From assembly GCF_027924665.1 (NCBI RefSeq), contig NZ_AP027043.1:1674001-1738000 (forward strand): DNA of 64,000 bases. Reading direction: 5' to 3'. The stretch comes from Flavobacterium sp. GSB-24. GTDB lineage: Bacteria > Bacteroidota > Bacteroidia > Flavobacteriales > Flavobacteriaceae. Within the stretch, counting starts at the first letter, position 1. Each line of letters opens with the position of its first letter. Below the pieces are notes generated by a model. That model was not told where the DNA came from. It made no database searches and saw nothing but the letters and a program-made list of their open reading frames with translations. The position numbers were made by a program, and so were the translations under genes. Below, piece by piece: positions 55,429 through 63,214 of the stretch.

Positions 55429-56016
55429 ATGGAAATGACAATGACAACAAATGAAGAACAAGTAAGAAAGTCGAAATCAGCAAAACTGATTCTTCTTTTT
55501 GCGATGGTTAGTATGACCATGATGTTTGCTGGATTAACAAGTGCATTTGTAGTAAGTAAATCAAGAGCAGACTGGTTGAAGAATTTTGAGCTGCCTTCTG
55601 CGTTTTATTGGAGTACAGCTGTAATTATTGCTTGTAGTGTTACTTTTTATCTGGCTAAAAAAGCCATCCAAAAGGACAACAGAAGCGCTGTTACGGGATT
55701 GCTTTTGGGAACTTTAGCGTTAGGGATTTTATTTGTAGTGTTACAATTTCAAGGATTTGGACAAATTGTTGAACAAGGATATTATTTTACAGGAGAAGGT
55801 AGTTCAATTACTACAACTTTCTTGTATGTTGTAACGGTTACGCACTTGTTACACTTGGCTGGCGGATTAATTTCACTTTTAATTATAATTTATAATCATT
55901 TTAAACAAAAATACAATTCGACTCAAACTCTTGGTATAGAACTAGGTGCGATGTATTGGCACTTTTTGGATTTATTATGGGTATATTTATTTTTATTTTT
56001 ATTTTTCTTTAAATAA
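55429..56016 (+). CDS. heme-copper oxidase subunit III family protein (short)
   Basis: A 195-residue membrane protein with five TM helices and the subunit III signatures FAGLTSAFVVSKSRADW, THLLHLAGG and YWHFLDLLWVYLF. It is short relative to classic subunit III (about 260). It lies 2 bases after ctaB and 42 bases before a longer subunit III gene, so two subunit III proteins are encoded in tandem. ATGs at 55435 and 55441 are alternative starts. Confidence 0.92.
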   Translation: MEMTMTTNEEQVRKSKSAKLILLFAMVSMTMMFAGLTSAFVVSKSRADWLKNFELPSAFYWSTAVIIACSVTFYLAKKAIQKDNRSAVTGLLLGTLALGILFVVLQFQGFGQIVEQGYYFTGEGSSITTTFLYVVTVTHLLHLAGGLISLLIIIYNHFKQKYNSTQTLGIELGAMYWHFLDLLWVYLFLFLFFFK

Positions 56017-56058
56017 GAAAAAAACGTAAATTTGGGAACTTTTTAACGAATATCTTTT

Positions 56059-57045
56059 ATGGGAGCGACAGTTACTACTGCAAACAACGACGAAAAAACT
56101 TGGGGAGGCGGTCATGAGATCCAGCCACTAGGATCAAGTTATGGAAAAATGATGATGTGGTTTTTTATCGTATCAGATGCCTTAACATTCTCTGGATTTC
56201 TAGGAGCTTACGGTTTTTCTAGATTTAAATTTATTGAAACTTGGCCTTTGGCTGATGAAGTGTTTACTCACTTTCCATTTATGCATGGTGTTGCGGCTCC
56301 AATGTATTATGTAGCTTTAATGACTTTTATTTTGATCTTTTCATCTGTAACAATGGTATTAGCTGTTGATGCAGGTCACCAATTGAAAAAGACAAAAGTT
56401 GCAATTTATATGTTCTTAACTATTATTGGAGGTTTAATTTTCGTTGGTTCTCAAGCTTGGGAATGGAAAAACTTCATTAAAGGTGAATATGGTGCAGTTG
56501 AAACAGTTGGAGGTAGTTTACTTCAATTTGTGGATAAAGATGGTAAAAGAGTAGCTTTGGCTGACTTTGCTGTTAAATTGCCAGAACAAAGAGAAGCTTT
56601 AACAAGAAGTCATTCAACTTGGTTTATGGAAGATGCACAATCTCTTCCAACTTACACAGTTGCTGAAGTTCAAGCAGGATTTAAAGCTCATCCAGAAATT
56701 TTAATTAGAACAGAAAAACTTACTGATAAAAAGAAAAAGACTGTTTTATCAAGAGAAGAATCTGAAGCTCATTTAGCAAATGCTAAATATGTTGTAGAAG
56801 GTGCTAACTTGATTAGAAACGAATATGGTAATAAATTATTCGCTGATTTCTTCTTCTTTATTACAGGTTTCCACGGATTCCACGTATTCTCAGGAGTTAT
56901 CATTAATATCATCATTTTCTTTAATGTATTATTAGGTACTTACGAGAAGAGAAGAAGCTACGAAATGGTAGAGAAAGTTGGTTTATACTGGCACTTCGTA
57001 GATTTAGTTTGGGTATTTGTATTTACAGTTTTCTACCTAGTTTAA
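56059..57045 (+). CDS. ctaE: cytochrome c oxidase subunit III (long, with soluble insert)
   Basis: A 328-residue subunit III with the usual signatures: GKMMMWFFIVSDALTFSGF at the start, FFITGFHGFHVFSG and YWHFVDLVWVFVFTVFY at the end. Between the fourth and fifth helices lies a hydrophilic insert of about 110 residues (near 135-245: FVDKDGKRVALADF, TDKKKKTVLSREESE), not part of the ordinary subunit III core. The insert would face the periplasm or cytoplasm depending on topology. It follows a shorter subunit III paralogue and precedes subunit IV. Confidence 0.93.
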   Translation: MGATVTTANNDEKTWGGGHEIQPLGSSYGKMMMWFFIVSDALTFSGFLGAYGFSRFKFIETWPLADEVFTHFPFMHGVAAPMYYVALMTFILIFSSVTMVLAVDAGHQLKKTKVAIYMFLTIIGGLIFVGSQAWEWKNFIKGEYGAVETVGGSLLQFVDKDGKRVALADFAVKLPEQREALTRSHSTWFMEDAQSLPTYTVAEVQAGFKAHPEILIRTEKLTDKKKKTVLSREESEAHLANAKYVVEGANLIRNEYGNKLFADFFFFITGFHGFHVFSGVIINIIIFFNVLLGTYEKRRSYEMVEKVGLYWHFVDLVWVFVFTVFYLV

Positions 57046-57064
57046 TTTTTAGAATTTAATCATT

Positions 57065-57415
57065 ATGTCACACGAGCACGTATCAAATACAAAAAGAATC
57101 TGGTTTGTTTTCGCATTACTTTCTGTAGTAACTACAGTAGAAGTTATATTAGGTATCTACAAACCTGCATCATTAGAATTCACTCATTTTGTTGGATTGA
57201 ATTTATTAAACTGGATTTTCTATATCCTTACAGTTTTTAAAGCATATTATATTGTATGGGCATTTATGCACATGGAAGGTGAAAAAAGCAGCCTTAGATG
57301 GTCTGTTGTTTCTCCTGTTATCTTCCTAGTTTTATATTTATTGTTTATTCTATTGACAGAAGGACATTATATTTATGGGGTTTTTAAAGATTCTACTATT
57401 AAATGGAATTTTTAA
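57065..57415 (+). CDS. ctaF: cytochrome c oxidase subunit IV family protein
   Basis: A 116-residue membrane protein with three TM helices and the CyoD/COX4-type pattern: KRIWFVFALLSVVTTVEVILG, KAYYIVWAFMHMEGEKSS, then a final TM helix. It probably stabilises the oxidase. It closes the operon, with a terminator 22 bases after the stop. Confidence 0.92.
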   Translation: MSHEHVSNTKRIWFVFALLSVVTTVEVILGIYKPASLEFTHFVGLNLLNWIFYILTVFKAYYIVWAFMHMEGEKSSLRWSVVSPVIFLVLYLLFILLTEGHYIYGVFKDSTIKWNF

Positions 57416-57437
57416 CATGATATTAATTCGAAAAGAG

Positions 57438-57461
57438 TCCCGATAACATCGGGATTTTTTT
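57438..57461 (+). terminator. terminator of ctaB-coxIII-coxIII-coxIV
   Basis: Stem TCCCGAT (57438-57444), loop AAC, stem ATCGGGA (57448-57454), T run to 57461. Confidence 0.9.
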
Positions 57462-57470
57462 ATTTTTGTA

Positions 57471-57478
57471 CCTCAATA
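57471..57478 (+). promoter_or_regulatory. -7 element of the SCO-operon promoter
   Basis: TATTTTTG matches TAnnTTTG, 15 bases before the ATG at 57494, so the leader is very short. The expected -33 position falls in the preceding terminator hairpin and does not contain TTTG. Confidence 0.4.
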
Positions 57479-57493
57479 ATTTCCGTTAATACA

Positions 57494-58135
57494 ATGAAAA
57501 AAAATATAGTTCTCTTTGTACTTTTTGTCCTGCCAATTGTAGCTTATTTATTTTTTGCTTCTGGGGTAAATAGTTTTACAACACTTCCTGTAATAACACC
57601 AAAAGTTGCTGATTTCGGAAATTGGAAATCATTAAACGGAAAAAAAGTTTCTCTTGATAAAAAGATAACTGTACTTGGTTTTTCAGGTTCAAATATATTA
57701 GATAATAGAGGGAATTATTTTAACTTAAATGAAAAAATCTATAAACGTTATAATGGTTTTGAAGATCTTCAGTTTGTAGTTTTATGTCCGCTTGGTACCG
57801 AAAAAGAAGCTCAGAAAATTATTGACGCTTTATCTCCTTTTACAGATGTTAAAAACTGGAATTTCGTATTTGCTTCAAATGATGAAATTCAAAAATTCTA
57901 TGATCAGCTTCATTTAAAACAGAAACTAAATCAGAATCTTGGAACTTCAAATGTTTATATCATTGATAAAGAACGCAATTTAAGAGGAAGAAAAGATAAA
58001 GACGAGTATAAGGAAGGGTATGATACTTTTCATCCGTCAGAACTAAGCAATGAAATGCTGGATGATTTTAAAATTATCTTATACGAATACCGCGCCGCTT
58101 TAAAGAAGAATCATAACGCCACAAAGCAACTTTAA
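57494..58135 (+). CDS. membrane-anchored SCO/thioredoxin-like protein without catalytic cysteines
   Basis: A 213-residue protein with one N-terminal TM helix (MKKNIVLFVLFVLPIVAYLFF). The remainder looks like a thioredoxin fold: ITVLGFSGSNILDNRGN takes the place of the usual CxxxC loop, then VVLCPLGTEKEAQ, WNFVFASNDEI and SNVYIIDKERNLRGR (a cis-Pro-type strand region). Only one Cys is present and the metal-binding CxxxC is missing. It immediately precedes the intact SCO gene, so it is probably a diverged paralogue. It may be a structural or chaperone partner in CuA assembly, which is inference. Confidence 0.72.
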   Translation: MKKNIVLFVLFVLPIVAYLFFASGVNSFTTLPVITPKVADFGNWKSLNGKKVSLDKKITVLGFSGSNILDNRGNYFNLNEKIYKRYNGFEDLQFVVLCPLGTEKEAQKIIDALSPFTDVKNWNFVFASNDEIQKFYDQLHLKQKLNQNLGTSNVYIIDKERNLRGRKDKDEYKEGYDTFHPSELSNEMLDDFKIILYEYRAALKKNHNATKQL

Positions 58136-58147
58136 AATTCATTTATA

Positions 58148-58834
58148 ATGTTCAAAAATAAATCATATATAGGAATCTCCTTTATCATTTTGATTTTTGG
58201 GATTTATGCAGTTCCTAAAATTGTAGATCGAGTAAAAAACGGTGAAGTCGTAAAAGGAAATCGCTTAGATAATGTTGGTTCTAAATCTTCAAAAGAAGCA
58301 AAGCTTTTGACAATTGGGCCAGCTCCAAAATTTGAATTGACGAATCAAGATAATGTCAAAATTTCAAATGATACTTATAAAGGAAAAGTATACGTTTTAG
58401 AATTCTTCTTTACAACATGTCCTTCTATTTGTCCAAAAATGAATATGAGTATGCTGGAAATTGAAAAAGCTTTTTTTGGAAATCCTAATTTTGGAATTGT
58501 TTCTATAACAATTGATCCAAAACATGATACACCGCAGGTTTTAAAAGATCATGCTAAGCTGCTTGGTGTAAAATCTTCAAATTGGAATTTCTTGACAGGA
58601 GATAGAAATGTAATTATGGATTTATCAAACAAAGGTTTTAATCTTTATGCTGGTGAAAATGATAAAGTTAGCGGCGGATTTGAGCATTCTGGTTTATTTG
58701 CCTTGATTGATAAAGATGGTAATATTCGTTGCAGAAAAGATAACTACGGAAATCCAACTATTTATTATGATGGTCTAGATAAAAAAGGAGTTCGTGATAT
58801 TCAACAAGACATTAAAATTTTATTAGAAGAATAA
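58148..58834 (+). CDS. SCO family copper chaperone for cytochrome oxidase
   Basis: A 228-residue SCO1/SenC protein, anchored by an N-terminal TM helix, that delivers copper to or reduces the CuA site. The motif C91-P-S-I-C95 and His180 (FEHSGLF) are the three copper ligands, and DPKHDTP is conserved. The fold is complete and the length typical. It is 12 bases after the cysteine-less paralogue and 2 bases before the DUF420 gene. Confidence 0.95.
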   Translation: MFKNKSYIGISFIILIFGIYAVPKIVDRVKNGEVVKGNRLDNVGSKSSKEAKLLTIGPAPKFELTNQDNVKISNDTYKGKVYVLEFFFTTCPSICPKMNMSMLEIEKAFFGNPNFGIVSITIDPKHDTPQVLKDHAKLLGVKSSNWNFLTGDRNVIMDLSNKGFNLYAGENDKVSGGFEHSGLFALIDKDGNIRCRKDNYGNPTIYYDGLDKKGVRDIQQDIKILLEE

Positions 58835-58836
58835 AA

Positions 58837-59421
58837 ATGGAAGATAATAATCTAGAGAAAAAATATAGTAAATTAATTATTGCTGTTTCAATTGTAATTC
58901 CCGTTGTTGTTGCAATTTTGTTTGGAGTAAAACTAAAAGATTTTGGTTTTAATGTAGAGCCATTGTCTGTACTGCCTCCCATCTATGCAACAATTAATGG
59001 AGTTACAGCTATTGTTTTGGTTTGGGCCGTTTTAGCAATAAAAAATGGAAACCAGAAATTACACGAACGATTAATGACTTTTGCAATTGCCTTATCTGTA
59101 GCGTTTTTGGTTATGTATGTGGCTTATCATATGACAGCAGATTCGACTAAATTTGGTGATTTAAATCATGATGGAGTTCTTGATTTGGCAGAAAGTGCAA
59201 AGGTAGGTTCAATACGATACTTATATTTTATCATTTTGATCACTCATATTTTACTGTCGATAGCAATTATCCCACTTGTACTAATTACTTATGTAAGAGC
59301 ATTGGCGCAGCGATTTGACAGACATAGAAAAATAGCTAAAATTACTTTTCCAATTTGGTTGTATGTTGCTGTGACTGGAGTAATAGTTTTTTTAATGATT
59401 TCACCATATTATGCTAACTAA
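58837..59421 (+). CDS. DUF420 family protein (CtaM-like oxidase assembly factor)
   Basis: A 194-residue membrane protein with five TM helices and the DUF420 motifs: LPPIYATINGVTAIVLVWA, KNGNQKLHERLMTFAIALS and RFDRHRKIAKITFPIWLYVAVTG. Family knowledge: the S. aureus member CtaM is required for aa3/heme A oxidase activity. Its placement beside SCO agrees with an assembly role. Its end overlaps the next gene by 11 bases. Confidence 0.9.
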   Translation: MEDNNLEKKYSKLIIAVSIVIPVVVAILFGVKLKDFGFNVEPLSVLPPIYATINGVTAIVLVWAVLAIKNGNQKLHERLMTFAIALSVAFLVMYVAYHMTADSTKFGDLNHDGVLDLAESAKVGSIRYLYFIILITHILLSIAIIPLVLITYVRALAQRFDRHRKIAKITFPIWLYVAVTGVIVFLMISPYYAN

Positions 59422-59674
59422 AAATAAAATACATAAAGGAAAATTCAAGTTTCAAACTTTTGTATTTGCGATTTGTATTTTCTTTATTGGAATTGCAGCA
59501 AATGCTCAGTGTGCCATGTGTCGCGCCGCTTTGTCTGGTGATTCTAATATTAAGAAAGCAGAAGCAGTTAATGACGGAATTGTTTATTTAATGGCCATTC
59601 CGTATTTACTGGTAATGATAATAGGATATTTGATTTATCGAATGTATCAATCTAAAAAACAAAAAGCAGTGTAA
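59411..59674 (+). CDS. small membrane protein with CxxC motif, unknown function
   Basis: An 87-residue protein with a signal-peptide-like or TM N-terminus (FAICIFFIGIAANAQ), the motif CAMCRAAL directly after it (the two cysteines may bind copper or form a disulfide), and a second TM helix (YLMAIPYLLVMIIGYLIY). It overlaps the DUF420 gene by 11 bases, so it is translationally linked to oxidase assembly genes. A role in copper or thiol handling is inferred from the motif and context; I recognise no named family. Confidence 0.72.
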   Translation: MLTKNKIHKGKFKFQTFVFAICIFFIGIAANAQCAMCRAALSGDSNIKKAEAVNDGIVYLMAIPYLLVMIIGYLIYRMYQSKKQKAV

Positions 59675-59690
59675 TTTTACACTGCTTTTT
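59661..59690. terminator. bidirectional terminator between the small CxxC gene and DUF4403
   Basis: AAAAAGCAGTGTAA (59661-59674) / TTACACTGCTTTTT (59677-59690). It overlaps the last codons of the CxxC gene and ends one base from the DUF4403 stop on the other strand, so it can serve both. Confidence 0.88.
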
Positions 59691-61097
59691 TTATTTAAGT
59701 CCGTTAACGGAAACATTTACAGTTCCGTTTATTTTTATAAAAGCAATAATGGCTTGATTGGTAAGCTGAATTTTATCGAACTGTATATCTTCTATTTTTC
59801 CATTTACAAATACACCAGGCATCGGAGAGTAGTTTTTTAAATAGCCTGCCATACTTTTTTTACCTTCTTCCAAATTAGGCTGAATAGAATATCTGCAGCT
59901 TTCTTCCATTTTTCGTAAAACGTATCCTTGTGCAAGCCAATTGGCAGTTCTCATCAATCTGCTTTTGGTGTCTAATACATAGTCTAGTTTTTCGAAATAA
60001 ATTTCCTTGGTTTGTGGATTATATTGTGGAAATCCATTTAAATAAAGCGTTCCATTTATAGAGCCTAAAACATCCAATGCAATTACCATTTTGCCGTCCT
60101 TATGCCAGATTGTAACATTTTTAACCGTTACTTTTTTGCTGCCAGAACCAAATTCCTGACCAGCGAAATTCTTGGTCATAATTTTTGAAGCATCAACATA
60201 ACTTGAAATAGCAGCAATATTGGCAGAAATCTGATTTGGAATTTTAGCAACAGGCTTTAGAACAATTTTACTGGCGTTAAATTTAGAGTCAGGCTGTTTA
60301 CCGACAATAGTTTCCATATTACATTTCATACCCATTTCGAGTAAGAAAGAATCATTTTTGAGTTTGGCATTTGTCGAATAAATTTCGATGGGAACAATTC
60401 GCAGCCAGCTTTCGTAAGTGTCACTCATCTCAAAAGGCGTGCAGATTTTTTCTACTGCCTGAAGCACATTCGGTTTAAAATCCATTGATTTTTCAATAGC
60501 TTCATCTATTTTCTTTTCTAATTTATCTTTAAAAATAGAAATTGCGGGATTTATTAAATACGTAATCGGCATATTTTTACCAAAAATGCTCATTGTTGGA
60601 CTCTCGCTCCAGTCAAGAGATTTGAATTCAGTTTTGGTGGTAAGTTTCCAATTTGTTAGAGCAGCTTCGCTGGACAATGTTATAATTCCATTTAGATTAA
60701 ATTCCCTAACATCATATAATTCTACACCTAACTTTTTGGTGCCAATACGATACTTGAAGGTAGCTTTAAGCGGTAAGATTGTTTTTATTCTCTTATCTGG
60801 ATTTGATGGATCATTCTGAATTTTAATTGGAGCTTGTTTCCAGATCTTCATTTCAATATCATCATCTTCGATAGTATTGTCTTCATAAATTAATCCGTTT
60901 AAGAGAGCATTTGTTTGATTTTCAATATCACTAAGTTTAATCGTAATGGGTAAATTGATAAACGAAGGACTGCTGTCGTAGACTAACGGACTTGCGTCGT
61001 CTGGTTCTGGTTTTAATGTTTCTAATTTTTGAGTAGAAGAACAGCTTGTTAGTATTGCAAGTACTATAAACATTGGAATAATTGAAGAAAGCTTCAT
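59691..61097 (-). CDS. DUF4403 family lipoprotein
   Basis: A 468-residue lipoprotein: lipobox LTSC with Cys19 after MKLSSIIPMFIVLAI. The remainder shows repeated long beta strands and amphipathic helices (LDIENQTNAL-like starts, KIDEAIEKSMDFKPN) of the DUF4403 family, whose fold is related to lipid-binding tubular (BPI/TULIP-like) proteins; biological function is unknown to me. It is divergent from the ABC exporter. Confidence 0.82.
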   Translation of the reverse strand: MKLSSIIPMFIVLAILTSCSSTQKLETLKPEPDDASPLVYDSSPSFINLPITIKLSDIENQTNALLNGLIYEDNTIEDDDIEMKIWKQAPIKIQNDPSNPDKRIKTILPLKATFKYRIGTKKLGVELYDVREFNLNGIITLSSEAALTNWKLTTKTEFKSLDWSESPTMSIFGKNMPITYLINPAISIFKDKLEKKIDEAIEKSMDFKPNVLQAVEKICTPFEMSDTYESWLRIVPIEIYSTNAKLKNDSFLLEMGMKCNMETIVGKQPDSKFNASKIVLKPVAKIPNQISANIAAISSYVDASKIMTKNFAGQEFGSGSKKVTVKNVTIWHKDGKMVIALDVLGSINGTLYLNGFPQYNPQTKEIYFEKLDYVLDTKSRLMRTANWLAQGYVLRKMEESCRYSIQPNLEEGKKSMAGYLKNYSPMPGVFVNGKIEDIQFDKIQLTNQAIIAFIKINGTVNVSVNGLK

Positions 61098-61273
61098 TAA
61101 TGTGAATTTTTAAATCGAAACAAAATTACGAAAACAATCATATTTTATTAAAAAAGTGTAACAATTACTACAGATTGAAGTCTTATACAAAAAGGTAACG
61201 AAATTATTAACTTTTTATTATCATAATTTACTTAATAAAAACGTTATTATTGTCTCAAAAATTTAACAATACC

Positions 61274-61975
61274 ATGATCGAAATTAAAGATTTACACAAA
61301 TCCTATAAAATGGGAAGTTCAGAATTACATGTATTAAAAGGGATTAATTTTAATATTGAAGAAGGAGAATTAGTTGCGATCATGGGATCATCTGGTTCGG
61401 GTAAATCTACTCTTCTTAATATTTTAGGGATTCTGGATGAAGCCGATTCTGGAAGTTATATTTTAGACAAAACTCCTATAAAAAAATTAAACGAAACGAT
61501 TGCTTCAAAATATCGTAATAAATTTTTAGGATTTGTTTTTCAATCTTTTAACTTAATTAATTACAAATCTGCGCTAGATAATGTCGCTATGCCATTGTAT
61601 TATCAGGGAATTAAAAGGAAAGAGCGTTATGAAATTGCAATGAAATATTTAGAGAAAGTTGGTTTAGGATCACATTCTCACCATTTACCAAATGAACTTT
61701 CTGGAGGTCAGAAACAACGTGTGGCTATCGCAAGAGCATTAGCTTCAAATCCGAAAGTTTTATTGGCGGATGAACCAACAGGAGCTCTTGATACTAAAAC
61801 TTCTTATGAAGTTATGGAACTGATTCAGGGAATTAATGACGAAGGAAAAACGATTTTAATTGTTACACACGAACCTGATATTGCCGCAATGTGCAAAAGA
61901 AATGTAGTCCTAAAAGACGGATTAATTATTGATGATAAAAAAGTAGAACAAGTTAGAGCTTCGTCTTATGTTTAA
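61274..61975 (+). CDS. ABC transporter ATP-binding protein (MacB/LolD type)
   Basis: A 233-residue ATPase with Walker A GSSGSGKST (38-46), Q-loop VFQSFN, signature LSGGQKQRVAIARAL, Walker B VLLADEPTGALD and a switch His (VTHEPD). ATG 61274 is preferred to TTG 61250 (the upstream codons QKFNNT are not conserved-looking). The D/H loop pattern with LDT after Walker B is typical of MacB/LolD/FtsE exporters. Its stop overlaps the permease start by 8 bases (ATGTTTAA). Confidence 0.95.
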   Translation: MIEIKDLHKSYKMGSSELHVLKGINFNIEEGELVAIMGSSGSGKSTLLNILGILDEADSGSYILDKTPIKKLNETIASKYRNKFLGFVFQSFNLINYKSALDNVAMPLYYQGIKRKERYEIAMKYLEKVGLGSHSHHLPNELSGGQKQRVAIARALASNPKVLLADEPTGALDTKTSYEVMELIQGINDEGKTILIVTHEPDIAAMCKRNVVLKDGLIIDDKKVEQVRASSYV

Positions 61976-63212
61976 TATTGAACGCTGGCAGGAAATATTT
62001 GAAGCCATTTCTAAAAACCGATTAAGAACATTCTTAACCGGAATTTCTGTGGCTTCCGGGATATTTATTTTGGTTATTCTGCTTGGTGCAGGAAAAGGTC
62101 TTCAAAATGGAATTGAAAAACAATTTGAGCGTGACGCCGCAGGAATTATAGAAGTTTGGTCGGGAACAACAACCAAAGAATACAAAGGGTTGAATCCAGG
62201 CAGACAAGTTCAATTTCGTAATAGCGATTATAATCAGTCGGTTCAGAAATTTGAAGATAAATTAGATTTAAGAGCTTCAACCAATAATTATTGGGGACAG
62301 TCTTTTAGCTATGGAAAAGAATCTGGAAGTTACCAATTTAGAGGTGTTGATCCAGATTATGGCGGAATAGAAAACCTAACGATAGTTCAAGGACGATATA
62401 TAAATAGCAAAGACCTTCAGAATAATGAAAAGGTTGCTGTTATTGGAATGAAAGTAAAAACGGACTTGTTTAAAGATAAAGAAGCACTTGGGGAAGAAAT
62501 ATTAATCAATAATATTAATTTCAAAGTAGTTGGAATTTTTACTGATCCAGGTGGAGAACGTGAAGAAACTAGAGCTTATTTGCCATTATCAACAGTACAG
62601 AGAACCTTTGGCGGTGGAGATAAAATCAGTAATTTGTTTTTTACATTGAAAAAGACAAATAATTATGATGAAGCTTTGGCTCAGTCTGAAAAATTTACAC
62701 AAGATTTAAAAGACTTATTGAAAAGTAAAAACATGGTGGCTCCTGAGGACGACAGCGGAGTTGGGGTTTATAATTCGGTTAAAGATGCAAAACAATTTTA
62801 CGACTTGAATTTATATATCAGATTGTTTTTTTGGTGGGTTGGTATTTGTACAATAATAGCTGGTGTTGTGGGAGTTAGTAATATCATGCTGATTATTGTA
62901 AAGGAAAGAACTAAAGAAATTGGAATTAGAAAAGCATTAGGAGCATCTCCATTTTCTATTATCACAATGATACTTCACGAATCAATTTTTATTACAACAA
63001 TCGCTGGATTTGTTGGACTTTTAGCAAGTTTATTATTGCTTGAATTTGTTGGGCCAATGGTTCAGAGTGAGTATTTTAGAAATCCAGAAGTTGATTTTAA
63101 TGTAGCTTTGACAACACTGTTTTTATTAGTGTTTGCTGGCGCAGTTGCCGGATTTTTTCCTGCATACAGAGCCGCTAAAATTAAGCCTATTGTAGCACTT
63201 AGAGACGAATAG
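61968..63212 (+). CDS. MacB-type ABC transporter permease (first)
   Basis: A 414-residue permease with the MacB fold: an N-terminal TM (RTFLTGISVASGIFILVILLGAGKGL), a large periplasmic MacB_PCD domain, then three C-terminal TM helices with the FtsX motif KERTKEIGIRKALGASPFSI. The G-IR-KALGA box is the FtsX/MacB signature. Such transporters move lipoproteins, peptides or toxins out of the inner membrane by mechanotransmission; the cargo is unknown. It is followed two bases later by a second permease. Confidence 0.94.
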   Translation: MFNIERWQEIFEAISKNRLRTFLTGISVASGIFILVILLGAGKGLQNGIEKQFERDAAGIIEVWSGTTTKEYKGLNPGRQVQFRNSDYNQSVQKFEDKLDLRASTNNYWGQSFSYGKESGSYQFRGVDPDYGGIENLTIVQGRYINSKDLQNNEKVAVIGMKVKTDLFKDKEALGEEILINNINFKVVGIFTDPGGEREETRAYLPLSTVQRTFGGGDKISNLFFTLKKTNNYDEALAQSEKFTQDLKDLLKSKNMVAPEDDSGVGVYNSVKDAKQFYDLNLYIRLFFWWVGICTIIAGVVGVSNIMLIIVKERTKEIGIRKALGASPFSIITMILHESIFITTIAGFVGLLASLLLLEFVGPMVQSEYFRNPEVDFNVALTTLFLLVFAGAVAGFFPAYRAAKIKPIVALRDE

Positions 63213-63214
63213 AT

